Source of the DNA: Leptolyngbya boryana PCC 6306
GTDB taxonomy: Bacteria; Cyanobacteriota; Cyanobacteriia; Leptolyngbyales; Leptolyngbyaceae
Assembly (NCBI RefSeq): GCF_000353285.1
Contig: NZ_KB731324.1
Location: forward strand, 1,010,577-1,074,576
DNA: 64,000 nucleotides
Direction: 5' to 3'
Below the pieces are notes generated by a model that did no database searches, was not told the origin of the DNA, and saw only the letters and a list, made by a program, of their open reading frames with translations. Made by a program: the position numbers and the translations under genes. Shown one piece after another: positions 17,617 to 27,492 of this stretch. Each line of letters opens with the position of its first letter. Positions within the stretch are counted from its first letter, which is position 1.

Positions 17617-19221
17617 ATGAAGTTCCGTTCTTTTCAAAACCTTGTTTTTGCGATCGCTGGCGTTCTCTTATCAATTGGAGTCGTTAGCTTTGTCTGGATT
17701 TTTGCTCAAAGTCCACTTGGCTTATTCCAAGGCAGTCGGCTCAATGCACCGACTGCTGCGATGTTTGTTCCAAAACAAGCGCCAGTGCTGGCATCGCTCT
17801 TAGTGAATCCAGATCAGTTAGAAACATTGCGTCAATTGTCCGCAAAACCAGGAGATCGAGCTGCAACACGCGCCGAATTTGAACAATTCAAACAAGGAGT
17901 TTTAGGAAGTTCGGAACTGAACTACAAGCGAGATGTGCAGCCCTGGTTAGGCAATGAAGTGACGGCTGCAATTACAACGTTAGATATCGATCGCGATGAG
18001 ACAAACGGCAAAGAAGCTGGATATTTACTGGCTTTAGCGACGAAAGATACTGAGCGATCGAGAGAATTTCTGCAATTGTTTTGGCAGAAACGGGCAATTG
18101 CTGGAACTGAATTAGTATTCGATGCGTATCAAGGCACAAAAATTATTTACGGCAAGATTGAATCAGAGTCGGTTCCCATAACGGTTGCAAGTGCGGTTGT
18201 GGGTCGCCAGTATGTTCTGTTTGCCAATAGTCCGAAAGTGCTGCGGGATGCGATTAATAATGTGCAAGCTGCGGAATTGAATTTAGAAAATTCGAGTCAG
18301 TATCAAGCAGCGATCGCGGCGCTCGATCGAGGACGAATTGGAGTTGTGTTTGCAAATTTGCCTGAACTTGCAAAGCTCAATGGTAAAGAACCTCCAACTG
18401 CTTCCACGGCTGCAATTTCGCTGAGCTTGGATCGCAAAGGATTAGTTGCAGAAACCGCGATCGTGCGAGACGGTGAGACATCCAAATTGAGCGATAAAGC
18501 AGTTGGCGCATTGAATTACATTCCTGCGATGGCGTCAATTTCTGCTTCTGGGATCAACCTCAATCAATTATGGTCAGGACTTTCAAGCGAGAGCAGCTTG
18601 ACAAAGCTAGTTAATTCTCCGGTTGATACTTTAGGTCAGCGATGGAACCTCAATTTACCGAAAGATATTTTTAGTTGGGTGACCGGAGAGTATGCGCTGG
18701 CTTTGATTCCAGATTCTGATTGGGTGTTTGTGGCAGAGAAGACAGAAGGAGCCGAAAGCGCGATCGCGCATTTAGACGAATTAGCTAAAGCTCAAAGAAT
18801 CAGTACAGGTACGATTGATGTCGGCAATCAGTCTGTTTCAGTTTGGACGAAGTTCTCGTCGGGTGCGGCAACGAAGAAAATTGAAGCAGATGTAGTTGGA
18901 GTACATACTACGATCGGGAAATACGAAATTTTTGCAACTTCCATCAATGCGATGAATGCGATCTTGACGGCGCAGAACAATACACTCGCCAACAGTCAAG
19001 AATTCACAAATGCGATCGCTGGATTACAAAAAACGAACACGGGTTATCTCTATATCGATTGGGATGCAGCACAGCCGATTTTAGAGAAGCAATTGCCAAT
19101 TTTGAAAATTGCTGAATTAGCAGGTGGATCGATTTTTGAGCACTTGAAATCACTGACGATTAGTAACTATGGCAATCGATCGGGTATTCAACGCGGCGGT
19201 GTTTTCGTGCAATTAAGTTGA
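17617..19221 (+). CDS. DUF3352 domain protein (membrane-anchored, periplasmic)
   Basis: The protein has 534 residues from ATG 17617. An N-terminal membrane anchor (about 9-32, VFAIAGVLLSIGVVSFVWIF) is followed by a long exported part. That part includes NAPTAAMFVPKQAPVLASLLVNPDQLE and several repeats of a beta-rich module, as in cyanobacterial DUF3352 proteins. The biochemical role of this family is unknown. The gene is transcribed alone and ends at a two-way terminator shared with the suf operon. Confidence 0.85.
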   Translation: MKFRSFQNLVFAIAGVLLSIGVVSFVWIFAQSPLGLFQGSRLNAPTAAMFVPKQAPVLASLLVNPDQLETLRQLSAKPGDRAATRAEFEQFKQGVLGSSELNYKRDVQPWLGNEVTAAITTLDIDRDETNGKEAGYLLALATKDTERSREFLQLFWQKRAIAGTELVFDAYQGTKIIYGKIESESVPITVASAVVGRQYVLFANSPKVLRDAINNVQAAELNLENSSQYQAAIAALDRGRIGVVFANLPELAKLNGKEPPTASTAAISLSLDRKGLVAETAIVRDGETSKLSDKAVGALNYIPAMASISASGINLNQLWSGLSSESSLTKLVNSPVDTLGQRWNLNLPKDIFSWVTGEYALALIPDSDWVFVAEKTEGAESAIAHLDELAKAQRISTGTIDVGNQSVSVWTKFSSGAATKKIEADVVGVHTTIGKYEIFATSINAMNAILTAQNNTLANSQEFTNAIAGLQKTNTGYLYIDWDAAQPILEKQLPILKIAELAGGSIFEHLKSLTISNYGNRSGIQRGGVFVQLS

Positions 19222-19237
19222 AGCAGCCTTGGAGATA

Positions 19238-19284
19238 AAAATAAGGGTGTCGGCTCAAAGAAAAGCTCGACACCCTTATTTTTT
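19238..19284. terminator. Two-way terminator between DUF3352 gene and sufS
   Basis: AAATAAGGGTGTCG (from about 19239) pairs with CGACACCCTTATTT (ending near 19283) around a short loop with one bulge. There are A residues on the left and T residues on the right, so it can stop both converging transcripts. Confidence 0.85.
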
Positions 19285-19300
19285 CAATCATTCTTGCGTT

Positions 19301-20563
19301 CTAGTTCATCATTCCGCTGAAAAACTCGATCGTGCTTTTCAACGCTTCAATAAACTGATCAATCTCTTCGTGAGTATTGTAAAAATACAAGCTAGCTCGC
19401 GCTGATCCAGGAGCATTCAACAATCGATGCAAAGGCTGTGTGCAATGATGCCCGGATCGAATCGCAATGCCTTCGTGATCGAGCAGAGTCGAAAGGTCGT
19501 GAGGATGCAATTCTCCAGCCGTAAAGGATGCTAAAGCCGCTCTGCCTCGACCCCGTGCATCTGGCTTAGTTCCATAAATCCGCAGATTCGGAATCTCAGC
19601 CAACCGTTGGAATAGATGCGCTGTTAACTCTTCTTCGTAAGCATGAATCTTATCCATGCCAATGTTCGTTAAGTAATCAACGGCTGCACCTAAAGCGATC
19701 GCTTCTGCAATCGCCGGAGTTCCCGCCTCAAACTTATGCGGCAAATCTGCATAAGTCGAATGATCCAAGTACACATCCGCAATCATTTCACCGCCGCCGA
19801 AGAACGGAGGCATCGATCGCAGAACGTCTAACTTGCCATACAAGAATCCGATCCCAGTCGGTGCACACATTTTATGCCCCGATGCGACGAGCCAATCACA
19901 ATCGATCGCCTGCACGTCAACTTGCATATGCGGCACAGCCTGACATGCATCAATTAAAACTCTCGCCCCAACTTTGTGAGCTTCTGTACAAATCTCATGA
20001 ACCGGATTAATGCATCCCAAAGTATTCGAGACATACACCACTGAAACCAGCTTAGTCTTCTCAGACAGCAATGATTTGAAATGCTCAAAATCAAGGCCCT
20101 CTTCTTCATTCAGTTGGACATGCTTAATCACCGCACCTGTTCTCGCAGCAATAAGTTGCCAAGGCACAAGGTTACTATGATGCTCCATCACCGTCAGAAT
20201 GATTTCATCGCCTGCCTGCAAGTTATTCAAGCCCCAAGCATACGCCACGATATTGATTGCTTCACTTGCATTGCGCGTGTAAACAATCTCTTGCCGTGAT
20301 GCTGCATTCACAAACGCTGCTACCTTATCGCGTGCGCCTTCATAAGCATCAGTCGCTCTCGCACTCAGCGTATGTGCGCCACGATGAACATTTGCATTGT
20401 CATGCTCGTAGTAATGACGCAACGCATCGAGAACCGCGATCGGCTTTTGTGAAGTCGCGGCATTGTCGAGATAGACTAACGGCTTATCATGAACACGCTC
20501 ATTTAGAATCGGAAAGTCCGATCGCACTTGAGCAGCGAGGGTTTTTTCTTGCAGGAAAGTCAT
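19301..20563 (-). CDS. sufS: Cysteine desulfurase SufS
   Basis: SufS takes sulfur from cysteine as a persulfide and feeds it to SufBCD for Fe-S cluster assembly. The 420-residue PLP enzyme has the PLP lysine K231 in [11 protein letters not shown] and the catalytic cysteine C374 in [13 protein letters not shown], a group II desulfurase pattern. It is the last gene of the suf operon; two bases separate it from the sufD stop codon. No sufE is seen in this window. Confidence 0.97.
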   Translation of the reverse strand: MTFLQEKTLAAQVRSDFPILNERVHDKPLVYLDNAATSQKPIAVLDALRHYYEHDNANVHRGAHTLSARATDAYEGARDKVAAFVNAASRQEIVYTRNASEAINIVAYAWGLNNLQAGDEIILTVMEHHSNLVPWQLIAARTGAVIKHVQLNEEEGLDFEHFKSLLSEKTKLVSVVYVSNTLGCINPVHEICTEAHKVGARVLIDACQAVPHMQVDVQAIDCDWLVASGHKMCAPTGIGFLYGKLDVLRSMPPFFGGGEMIADVYLDHSTYADLPHKFEAGTPAIAEAIALGAAVDYLTNIGMDKIHAYEEELTAHLFQRLAEIPNLRIYGTKPDARGRGRAALASFTAGELHPHDLSTLLDHEGIAIRSGHHCTQPLHRLLNAPGSARASLYFYNTHEEIDQFIEALKSTIEFFSGMMN

Positions 20564-20565
20564 GG

Positions 20566-21894
20566 TTAGGTGTGTTGGGAACGAATAAACGTAGCGAGTC
20601 GATCGCGCAAAGACTCAACGGGAATTTGATCAATTACTTCAATGGCAAACGCATAGGTCAACAATTTCCGAGCCGATTCGTGATCAATGCCTCGACTCTG
20701 AAGGTAAAAGACTTCATCTTCTTCGAGCTGGCTGACGGTCGCACCATGAGCGCATTTCACATTGTCTGCAATAATTTCTAGCTGTGGCTTCGTATCAACT
20801 CGTGCTTTCGGAGAGAGCAATAAATTTCGGCTGAGCTGTCTCGCATCGGTTTGCTGAGCCGCTTGAGGAACGAAGACTTTGCCGTTGAAAACAGCATGAG
20901 CACGATCGCTAACAATCGTCTTATTCACCTGATTTCCGACCCCATAAGGTCTGCTCAGAGAAAGCAAACTGTGCGTATCCCCAACGCGATCGCCATCTAG
21001 CACAGTCAAGCTATTCAACGTTGTTTCAGTTTGCTCCCCGGTCTGGTAAATCTCTAGATTATGTCGAGCAACCTTGCCGCCGAAGTGAACTGCGGTACAG
21101 GAATAGCGAGAATCTCTTGCCTGAGAAACAGCCGTTTTGCCAATGTGAAACGCAGCGTTACTATCTCTCTGAACTCTAGTATGGCGAATTTCTGCGTTTT
21201 CCGCGATCGCGATTTCCGTAACGGTATTGGTGAAGTATGCGCCCTCGGTTAAGGTGACAAAATCTTCAACTACTGTTGCGCGGCTGCCTGTTTCCGCAAC
21301 GACTAAGCATCTTGGGTATTGAGCCGTTTCGCTTTGAGTTGAAACATAGAGAATATGAATCGGCGCTTCAACGTCCTGATTCTTCGGAATAAACGCGATC
21401 GCGCTATCACTCAAATTTGCTGTATTTAATGCAGTGAAAACTTCCTCTCCACCAGGCAATTTTGCCAGATGATTTTTGATGTCTGGAATGAATTCTGCAA
21501 CGTTTGCGAAGTTACTCACGACAACGCCATCCGGCAAGTCGTCTATCGCAGAAAGATCAGGAGCAAAAGCACCATCGACAAAGACTAAGCGCGAATTCAC
21601 GGCTTCTTTCAGCAGAAAAGCTTCAATTTGCGGATAGCCTAAGCTTGCAGGTTCAGCAGATTTTAAGCTGAGAGAAAGTAACCCAGATAAATCTGTGAAT
21701 CGCCATTCTTCATCACGAGTCGAGGGAATTGCTCGATCGTGAACAATCACAGCAGCGCGATCGCGGATGTCCTGCAATTCGGGTGCAAGATTCGATCGCA
21801 GTTTGAGCAAATTGGCGAGATATTCAGCCCGATCAACTTTCGGGACTGTCCCTAAATTTCCAACTTCGGGAACGGTTGAGACTTCAATCATCAT
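20566..21894 (-). CDS. sufD: Fe-S cluster assembly protein SufD
   Basis: SufD is the SufB-like partner in the SufBC2D scaffold. The 442 residues show [12 protein letters not shown] early, the beta-helix core, and the C-terminal [25 protein letters not shown] typical of SufB/SufD. The start overlaps the sufC stop codon by four bases (ATGA), showing tight coupling in the sufBCDS order. Confidence 0.97.
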   Translation of the reverse strand: MMIEVSTVPEVGNLGTVPKVDRAEYLANLLKLRSNLAPELQDIRDRAAVIVHDRAIPSTRDEEWRFTDLSGLLSLSLKSAEPASLGYPQIEAFLLKEAVNSRLVFVDGAFAPDLSAIDDLPDGVVVSNFANVAEFIPDIKNHLAKLPGGEEVFTALNTANLSDSAIAFIPKNQDVEAPIHILYVSTQSETAQYPRCLVVAETGSRATVVEDFVTLTEGAYFTNTVTEIAIAENAEIRHTRVQRDSNAAFHIGKTAVSQARDSRYSCTAVHFGGKVARHNLEIYQTGEQTETTLNSLTVLDGDRVGDTHSLLSLSRPYGVGNQVNKTIVSDRAHAVFNGKVFVPQAAQQTDARQLSRNLLLSPKARVDTKPQLEIIADNVKCAHGATVSQLEEDEVFYLQSRGIDHESARKLLTYAFAIEVIDQIPVESLRDRLATFIRSQHT

Positions 21895-22673
21895 GCACCT
21901 ACCGCTTCACCTTCTACAACCCAGTCGTATCCTCTTTCTTCAAGCTCTAGCGCTAATTCTTTTCCGCCGCTTGTGAGAATCCGCCCATCTGCCATCACAT
22001 GGACAAAATCAGGTGTGATGTAGTTCAGTAACCGCTGATAGTGCGTAATCATTAGCACTGCATTCTCTGAAGTCTTGAGCGCATTGACACCCTGCGAAAC
22101 GACTTTCAACGCATCGATATCCAATCCAGAGTCAATCTCATCCAAAATGCCTAACTTCGGCTCTAACAAAGCCATCTGTAGGATTTCATTGCGCTTTTTC
22201 TCCCCGCCTGAAAATCCTTCGTTAACACTGCGAGTGAGAAAGCCTGCATCCATTTTCAATAGCTCAAGCTTAGAATGCACGATATCGTCAAAGTCAAATG
22301 CATCTAGCTCTTCTAAGCCTTCCTGTTTGCGCTTTGCATTGTAAGACACTCGCAAGAAATCCACATTCGTTACGCCTGGAATTTCAAGCGGATACTGAAA
22401 CGCGAGAAATACGCCAGAATTTGCGCGTTCGTGAGGTTCAAGCTCGAATAAATCTTTTCCTCGAAACAGAACTTCTCCACCCGTTACGGTATAAGCGGGA
22501 TGTCCTGCCAAAATTTTAGAAAACGTACTTTTCCCCGATCCATTCGGGCCCATAATCGCGTGAGTCTCACCAGCTTTAATTTCGAGATTCATTCCTTTTA
22601 AAATCGGAGTCCCATCAATCTCAGCCGTGAGATTTTTAACCGACAGAATCACTTCACCATTTTCAACAATCAT
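21891..22673 (-). CDS. sufC: Fe-S cluster assembly ATPase SufC
   Basis: SufC is the ABC-type ATPase of the Suf scaffold. The 260 residues show Walker [10 protein letters not shown] (42-50), the signature SGGEKKRNE and Walker [13 protein letters not shown]. It has a good Shine-Dalgarno (AGGAGG) just upstream of its ATG at 22673. The gap to sufB is 127 bases, the largest within the operon. Confidence 0.97.
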   Translation of the reverse strand: MIVENGEVILSVKNLTAEIDGTPILKGMNLEIKAGETHAIMGPNGSGKSTFSKILAGHPAYTVTGGEVLFRGKDLFELEPHERANSGVFLAFQYPLEIPGVTNVDFLRVSYNAKRKQEGLEELDAFDFDDIVHSKLELLKMDAGFLTRSVNEGFSGGEKKRNEILQMALLEPKLGILDEIDSGLDIDALKVVSQGVNALKTSENAVLMITHYQRLLNYITPDFVHVMADGRILTSGGKELALELEERGYDWVVEGEAVGA

Positions 22674-22800
22674 TCGCTCCCTCCTAACTGTGCCCTATGC
22701 CAATTAATATTCGGCGCGATCAGGAGCTTCAAAACTTGACTAACCTCGATCGCTAAAGTTCAGCAGAGCAAGGGTGTCCCACTCTGCTGAATCGATTTTC

Positions 22801-24237
22801 TTAACCCACGCTACCTTCTAGCTTGAGGCTGAGCAGCTTATCTGCTTCGACTGCAAACTCCATCGGCAATTGGTTAAAGACATCCTGACAGAAGCCGCTA
22901 ATCATCATTGAAATTGCGTCTTCTGGAGAAATGCCGCGCTGAGCAAAGTAAAACAATTGGTCTTCGCCAATCTTAGAAGTCGAAGCTTCGTGTTCGACTT
23001 TGCCCTGATTATTCTGCACCTGGATGTAAGGGAACGTATTCGCTTGAGCGCGATCGCCAATCAGCATCGAATCACACTGCGAATAGTTCCGCGCTCCAGT
23101 TGCTTTCGGTGAAATTTTCACCAAACCGCGATAGCTATTCTTCGACTGACCCGCCGAAATCCCTTTCGAGATGATCGTGCTGCGAGTATTCTTGCCGATG
23201 TGAATCATTTTCGTACCCGTGTCAGCTTGCTGATGATTGTTCGTCAAAGCAACCGAGTAGAATTCACCGACAGAATTATCGCCGACTAAAACACAACTTG
23301 GATATTTCCAAGTAATCGCAGAACCCGTCTCCACCTGTGTCCAAGAAATCTTAGAATTCTTCCCTTGGCACAATCCACGCTTGGTCACAAAATTATAGAT
23401 TCCGCCTTTCCCGTCTGCGTCTCCTGCATACCAGTTCTGAACAGTCGAATATTTAATATCCGCATCGTCCAGCGCCACTAATTCGACAACTGCTGCATGA
23501 AGCTGATTTGAATCGTACATCGGTGCAGTACAGCCTTCGAGATAGCTGACTTGTGCGCTTTCTTCCGCCACAATCAAGGTGCGCTCAAACTGTCCCGAAT
23601 CGCCATTATTGATGCGGAAGTAGGTCGAAAGCTCCATCGGACATTTCACGCCTTTCGGAATGAAGACGAATGAGCCATCACTGAACACTGCCGAATTCAA
23701 AGCAGCAAAGTAGTTATCGCCAACGGGGACGACGCTACCCAGATATTTTTTCACCAGCTCTGGATGTTCCCGCACTGCTTCTGAAATCGAGCAGAAGATT
23801 ACGCCATCTTTTGCCAGCTTCTCTTTAAAAGTCGTTGCGACAGAGACACTATCAAAAATCGCATCGACTGCCACATTACTGAGCCGTTTTTGCTCCGAGA
23901 GTGGAATTCCAAGCTTCTCAAACGTCTCCAGCAATTCGGGATCAACCTCATCGAGGCTTTTCTTCTTCTCGCTGACTTTTGGAGCCGAGTAGTAAATGAT
24001 GTTTTGATAATCGATCGCGGGATATCCCACCGCCGCCCAATCTGGCTCGGTCATTTTCAACCATTGCCGATAGGCGCGCAACCGGAAGTCCAGCATCCAT
24101 TCCGGCTCTTCTTTCTTCGCAGAAATCAAACGAACTACATCTTCGCTCAATCCACGTGGAATTGTGTCGGATTCGATGTTGGTGACGAATCCGTATTTGT
24201 AGGGTTGGTTAACGAGCGTTTGAACAGTTGCACTCAT
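22801..24237 (-). CDS. sufB: Fe-S cluster assembly protein SufB
   Basis: SufB is the subunit on which the nascent Fe-S cluster is built, together with SufC and SufD. The 478-residue protein contains [19 protein letters not shown], the CTAPMYD segment and the C-terminal [24 protein letters not shown]. It lies 72 bases downstream of ftrC on the same strand, so both may be read from the SufR-controlled promoter. Confidence 0.97.
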   Translation of the reverse strand: MSATVQTLVNQPYKYGFVTNIESDTIPRGLSEDVVRLISAKKEEPEWMLDFRLRAYRQWLKMTEPDWAAVGYPAIDYQNIIYYSAPKVSEKKKSLDEVDPELLETFEKLGIPLSEQKRLSNVAVDAIFDSVSVATTFKEKLAKDGVIFCSISEAVREHPELVKKYLGSVVPVGDNYFAALNSAVFSDGSFVFIPKGVKCPMELSTYFRINNGDSGQFERTLIVAEESAQVSYLEGCTAPMYDSNQLHAAVVELVALDDADIKYSTVQNWYAGDADGKGGIYNFVTKRGLCQGKNSKISWTQVETGSAITWKYPSCVLVGDNSVGEFYSVALTNNHQQADTGTKMIHIGKNTRSTIISKGISAGQSKNSYRGLVKISPKATGARNYSQCDSMLIGDRAQANTFPYIQVQNNQGKVEHEASTSKIGEDQLFYFAQRGISPEDAISMMISGFCQDVFNQLPMEFAVEADKLLSLKLEGSVG

Positions 24238-24309
24238 GGTTGAATTTATCGATCGTGTTCTCTGAATCGGATCTTTTTAAGGAGGGACGAAACCGCCCCT
24301 GGGTGCGAC

Positions 24310-24672
24310 CTAGATGTTACTCGTAGCTTTACGAATCTCATCAAAGGTAATGTCTTGCTTCTCTCCGGCAAAATCGTTTTCGGGCGTGAGGAACAACATA
24401 CAGTGACACTCTTTGCGTTCTCGCATTGGGACACAGGGGCAATTCCAGTACGCCGCCGCGACTTCTGCTTCTTTGTCTTCGTAGTGACGACAGGGGCAGA
24501 GTGGCGATCCTAAGTCTTCTTTATGCTTCGCGAGTCCTTCGATCACAACGGCGGTTACGCCCGGATCGATACAGAAATACGTGCCTGTGCGCTTCGCATA
24601 TTGCTCGGAAAAGTGGCGCATCGCTTCAAGGTTTTTGTCTGATGCTTGTGTAGCTTGAGGGTCAGTGTTCAT
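24310..24672 (-). CDS. ftrC: Ferredoxin:thioredoxin reductase, catalytic subunit
   Basis: FtrC passes electrons from ferredoxin to thioredoxin, linking light to enzyme regulation. In its 120 residues the cysteine pattern is complete: C59-P-C61, C78-P-C80 and C89-H-C91. By alignment with plant FTR, four of these bind a [4Fe-4S] cluster and C61/C91 form the redox disulfide. The gene lies between sufB and the divergent sufR, next to three SufR operators. This is an Fe-S protein gene placed in the Fe-S assembly cluster. Confidence 0.95.
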   Translation of the reverse strand: MNTDPQATQASDKNLEAMRHFSEQYAKRTGTYFCIDPGVTAVVIEGLAKHKEDLGSPLCPCRHYEDKEAEVAAAYWNCPCVPMRERKECHCMLFLTPENDFAGEKQDITFDEIRKATSNI

Positions 24673-24714
24673 GAGTCAGATCAGCAGTACATTTAGAGGA
24701 TCTTATTACTAAAA

Positions 24715-24728
24715 CAACACCTGTGTTG
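24715..24728. promoter_or_regulatory. SufR operator 1 (ftrC side)
   Basis: CAAC-ACCTGT-GTTG matches exactly the CAAC-N6-GTTG site described for SufR in Synechocystis. It lies 42 bases upstream of the ftrC ATG. Confidence 0.85.
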
Positions 24729-24773
24729 CGTTGCGCGATCGAGAAAAGCGAGCCAGAACAGGACGAAGCAGTT

Positions 24774-24798
24774 TATAATTAAAACAACTTCCGTGTTG
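24774..24798. promoter_or_regulatory. SufR operator 2 with TATAAT box
   Basis: CAAC-TTCCGT-GTTG (24785-24798) is a second exact CAAC-N6-GTTG site. A TATAAT (24774-24779) sits six bases before it on the plus strand, so bound SufR would cover the sufR start region and repress its own gene. Confidence 0.8.
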
Positions 24799-24824
24799 CT
24801 TAATCCTATTGTAGAGTACTTTAG

Positions 24825-24838
24825 CAACATTAGAGTTG
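24825..24838. promoter_or_regulatory. SufR operator 3 (sufR side)
   Basis: CAAC-ATTAGA-GTTG is a third exact site, 37 bases before the sufR ATG. The three sites start 70 and 40 bases apart, so they may lie on similar faces of the helix. Confidence 0.8.
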
Positions 24839-24875
24839 TCAAAGTCGGTTAGGAATTGATGACTTGAGGCAGGAG

Positions 24876-25511
24876 ATGACGACGATTCAGCAGCCTTCGA
24901 CGAAACAAGATATCCTGCGTCACCTTTTGAAGCAGGGCGAATCGACCGCGCAAGATTTAGCAGAACAATTAAATTTAAAGCCCCAAGGAATTCGACGGCA
25001 CTTAAATGAACTCGAAGCAGAAGGCTTAATTGTTCACAAAAAGATTCAGGCTGGAATGGGTCGCCCGAATTATGTGTACGAACTGAGCCGAGAAGGTCGA
25101 TCGCAGTTTCCCGATCGCTATGACGAATTTGCCGTTTCTCTGCTGGGGACGTTGGCAGAGACGGTCACGAAAGATCAAATGAAATCGATCTTGCAGAAAC
25201 AATGGGAACGTAAAGCGATCGAATATCGCGATCGACTCGGTTCTGGTTCTCTCGAAGAACGAGTGGCAAAATTAGTCGAACTGCGGGTCTCAGAAGGCTA
25301 CATGGCAGAATGTCACACTGTTGAAACGGGTGGATTTATTCTGACTGAATATAACTGTGCGATCGCGCAAATCGCCGAGTCGTTTCCGAGTGTATGCGGA
25401 CATGAGTTAGAGATGTTTGCGATCGCGCTTCCCGACTGTAAAGTTGAGCGAACTCACTGGCTTGTGAATGGTGAGCATCGCTGCGGATATTTGATTCAAC
25501 TGAAAGGATAA
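24876..25511 (+). CDS. sufR: Fe-S cluster biogenesis repressor SufR
   Basis: SufR is a DeoR/ArsR-like winged-helix repressor that binds a [4Fe-4S] cluster and shuts off sufBCDS when clusters are plentiful. From ATG 24876 it has 211 residues with an N-terminal HTH (DLAEQLNLKPQGIRRHLNEL). C-terminal cysteines at 161, 174, 188 and 203 fit the C-X12-C-X13-C-X14-C pattern of SufR. It is divergent from ftrC-sufBCDS across three operators. Confidence 0.95.
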   Translation: MTTIQQPSTKQDILRHLLKQGESTAQDLAEQLNLKPQGIRRHLNELEAEGLIVHKKIQAGMGRPNYVYELSREGRSQFPDRYDEFAVSLLGTLAETVTKDQMKSILQKQWERKAIEYRDRLGSGSLEERVAKLVELRVSEGYMAECHTVETGGFILTEYNCAIAQIAESFPSVCGHELEMFAIALPDCKVERTHWLVNGEHRCGYLIQLKG

Positions 25512-25646
25512 GCAGATCGACTGCAAGATGCTGAGGTTCGTGAAGTTGAATTGCAGGTGTGAATGTGCCTCAAATTCTCAGGAGCAATCTAATCAGAGAG
25601 CAATATTTAGAGAAAGGATTAATTACGCTCGTCAAGGGGATGAACC

Positions 25647-25847
25647 ATGAAAATCAAAGCAGTAATCTGGCAAGAAGATGATGTATGGTGTGCTTCTGTT
25701 CCAGCGTTACCAGGCTGTCACACTTGGGCAGAAAATCGTGAACAGTTAACTGAAATGCTACAAGATGCGATTCAAGGATGGTTAGAGGTAGCAAGTGAGC
25801 GAGAAGTACTTGAACCTGAGAAGCAATTAGTCGAGATTTCTGTATGA
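25647..25847 (+). CDS. HicB-type antitoxin
   Basis: The 66 residues start KIKAVIWQEDDVWCASVPALPGCHTWAENREQL, the partial RNase-H-like fold of HicB family antitoxins. No separate DNA-binding domain is present, as in short HicB forms. It overlaps the hicA gene by four bases (ATGA). The antitoxin-first order is common in cyanobacteria. Confidence 0.9.
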   Translation: MKIKAVIWQEDDVWCASVPALPGCHTWAENREQLTEMLQDAIQGWLEVASEREVLEPEKQLVEISV

Positions 25848-26053
25848 AATCTATTTCGGGGAAGATGCTTTGCAAGATTGTGGAGCGTCAAGGTTGGGTG
25901 TTGAAGCGAACGACAGGCAGTCACCACATTTATTCTAAGGAAGGAGTAGATGTGATTCTTTCAATTCCAGTTCACGGTAATCGAGATTTGCCCAAGGGGA
26001 CACTGAGAAGTATTTTGAAAGATGCTGACCTGACCGAAAACGACTTAGAGTAA
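25844..26053 (+). CDS. HicA-type mRNA interferase toxin
   Basis: The 69-residue double-stranded-RNA-binding-like protein has GKMLCKIVERQGWVLKRTTGSHHIYSKEG. The catalytic histidine of HicA lies in GSHHIY, and IPVHGNRDLPKGTLRSILKDA is the standard C-terminal part. It is full length with no missing residue, so probably active. Confidence 0.92.
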   Translation: MKSISGKMLCKIVERQGWVLKRTTGSHHIYSKEGVDVILSIPVHGNRDLPKGTLRSILKDADLTENDLE

Positions 26054-26064
26054 TCCAACTTTTT

Positions 26065-26445
26065 ATGCAACCAGATTCAGAATTTCTCACACCAGAAGAA
26101 TGTCTTGAAGTGGATAAAGCGCTTTTGACTTCAAGAGATAAGTTTTCTGCACGAGTTGCGATCTACTCACTGCGATCGCTGAAACAAATCGCTCAAGCTT
26201 CAGGTAAAACGATCGCGAACCTTGACTCGACTCAAATCGAAGATTGGATCTACCAGGATGAGAGCTTACAAGGTGGAATCGACAACGAATTTAAGAAATT
26301 CTTCTCCAAACTTGTGATTGCGTCGATTAATCCGTTGAATCAAGTTGCAGCAGCGAACGGAAGTCCGATCGAAGAGCTGAACATTCAGCAAGTAGTCGCT
26401 TGGTTTGAGGCGAAAGCGAAAGCGGAGATGCAATCAAAGAATTAA
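26065..26445 (+). CDS. Uncharacterised protein with two copies of a 30-residue motif
   Basis: The 126 residues contain two related segments: SLKQIAQASGKTIANLDSTQ...IEDWI (about 52-82) and PLNQVAAANGSPIEELNIQQ...VAWF (about 93-117). Each fits L-x-Q-[IV]-A-x-A-x-G-x-x-I then L-x-x-x-Q and a tryptophan. No family is recognised. It starts 11 bases after hicA in the same direction, so it may be a third member of that operon. Confidence 0.7.
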   Translation: MQPDSEFLTPEECLEVDKALLTSRDKFSARVAIYSLRSLKQIAQASGKTIANLDSTQIEDWIYQDESLQGGIDNEFKKFFSKLVIASINPLNQVAAANGSPIEELNIQQVVAWFEAKAKAEMQSKN

Positions 26446-26564
26446 GGATTGAGGGAGATATAGCGATCGTTGGCCCATCTGAGATCAACGAATACGATTA
26501 CCCAATCTCGCTTGATAGTCTGAGAGAATCGATCTCCTGTGCAACCAGAAGATCGACACGCATT

Positions 26565-27350
26565 TTAGAACTGATACGTTGCCCAGTCTGGATTTCTCAC
26601 ATATTCCGTCATGTTATTAAACTTGCGGAATTCAGCTTGATGAATCCAAAACTCGTTCTCTGGATAATGATCCAGCCATTCCTGATGCAACTCATCAAAG
26701 GTCTGACTTAACTGATCGCGATCGAGATTTTCTGGCAGCTTGCCAAAATACCCCAACGTAATATGCGGCGTAAAGTAATACTGCTGCTCAATCCCAATCT
26801 CAATGAGGTCTGGATTCTGATAAATTGCCCGACGGCACTTTAAAATCCGCTCATATCCCGCACTATCCGTCGTCGCCAAACAGACCGCGATCGCGCGAGC
26901 CATCACCATCAAGCCCACCACTTGAAATCGGATCGATTCCCCCGTGGAACTCAACTGCGACTGTCGAAAACTGCTCGCCACTCGATCGCGCAACCGATCA
27001 TCAAAACCTGGCGTTTCTTTTGCATGAAGATACGCCTCATTCCAGATCAAATCCGCGATCGTCAGATGAAAACTCTCAGCCGGAATCGGCACAAACATAT
27101 CTGCGCCCAATTTCTCCACAATTTGCGACTGATACTGTTTCAGGGACGCATAAATGCCACGATTCTTGCCGTCCTCCGACCCTGGAGGCGTAATCACCGT
27201 GTACCCTGGAAAAGCAGTAGGTTGCCAGCCCTGCCCCGGCACAAGCTGGAACTTCGGAGACTCTTGGATATGCTGCACCTGTGACTTATACGTTTCTGGT
27301 AAAGTCAGCCGCATCACCCGATTGAGGAAAGTTTGATAATTCTCGTCCAA
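26565..27350 (-). CDS. DUF1868 2H-phosphoesterase-like protein
   Basis: This 261-residue protein has the two H-x-T motifs of the 2H phosphoesterase superfamily: FHLTIADL (about 92-99) and PHITLGYFG (about 194-202). 2H enzymes open cyclic phosphates or trim RNA ends and nucleotides; the DUF1868 group has no fixed substrate. It is transcribed alone and divergent from holA, with 142 bases between the starts. Confidence 0.85.
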   Translation of the reverse strand: MDENYQTFLNRVMRLTLPETYKSQVQHIQESPKFQLVPGQGWQPTAFPGYTVITPPGSEDGKNRGIYASLKQYQSQIVEKLGADMFVPIPAESFHLTIADLIWNEAYLHAKETPGFDDRLRDRVASSFRQSQLSSTGESIRFQVVGLMVMARAIAVCLATTDSAGYERILKCRRAIYQNPDLIEIGIEQQYYFTPHITLGYFGKLPENLDRDQLSQTFDELHQEWLDHYPENEFWIHQAEFRKFNNMTEYVRNPDWATYQF

Positions 27351-27492
27351 TGTGCGATCGCCTCGCGCCGTAAATCGATAAATTAGAAATCCATTCTTAA
27401 ATCTAACGGTAAAGTGTCATCTCGCTGCGAGAGAAATAAGAACTTGGAATGCCAGGGATTAACTCTAGGACTAAGGGGAGACTAAATTCGGT

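Noticed and set aside
24310-24838. Reading frames on the plus strand across ftrC and the operator region
   Set aside because: They are shadows of ftrC; the cysteine pattern and length fit only the minus-strand frame.
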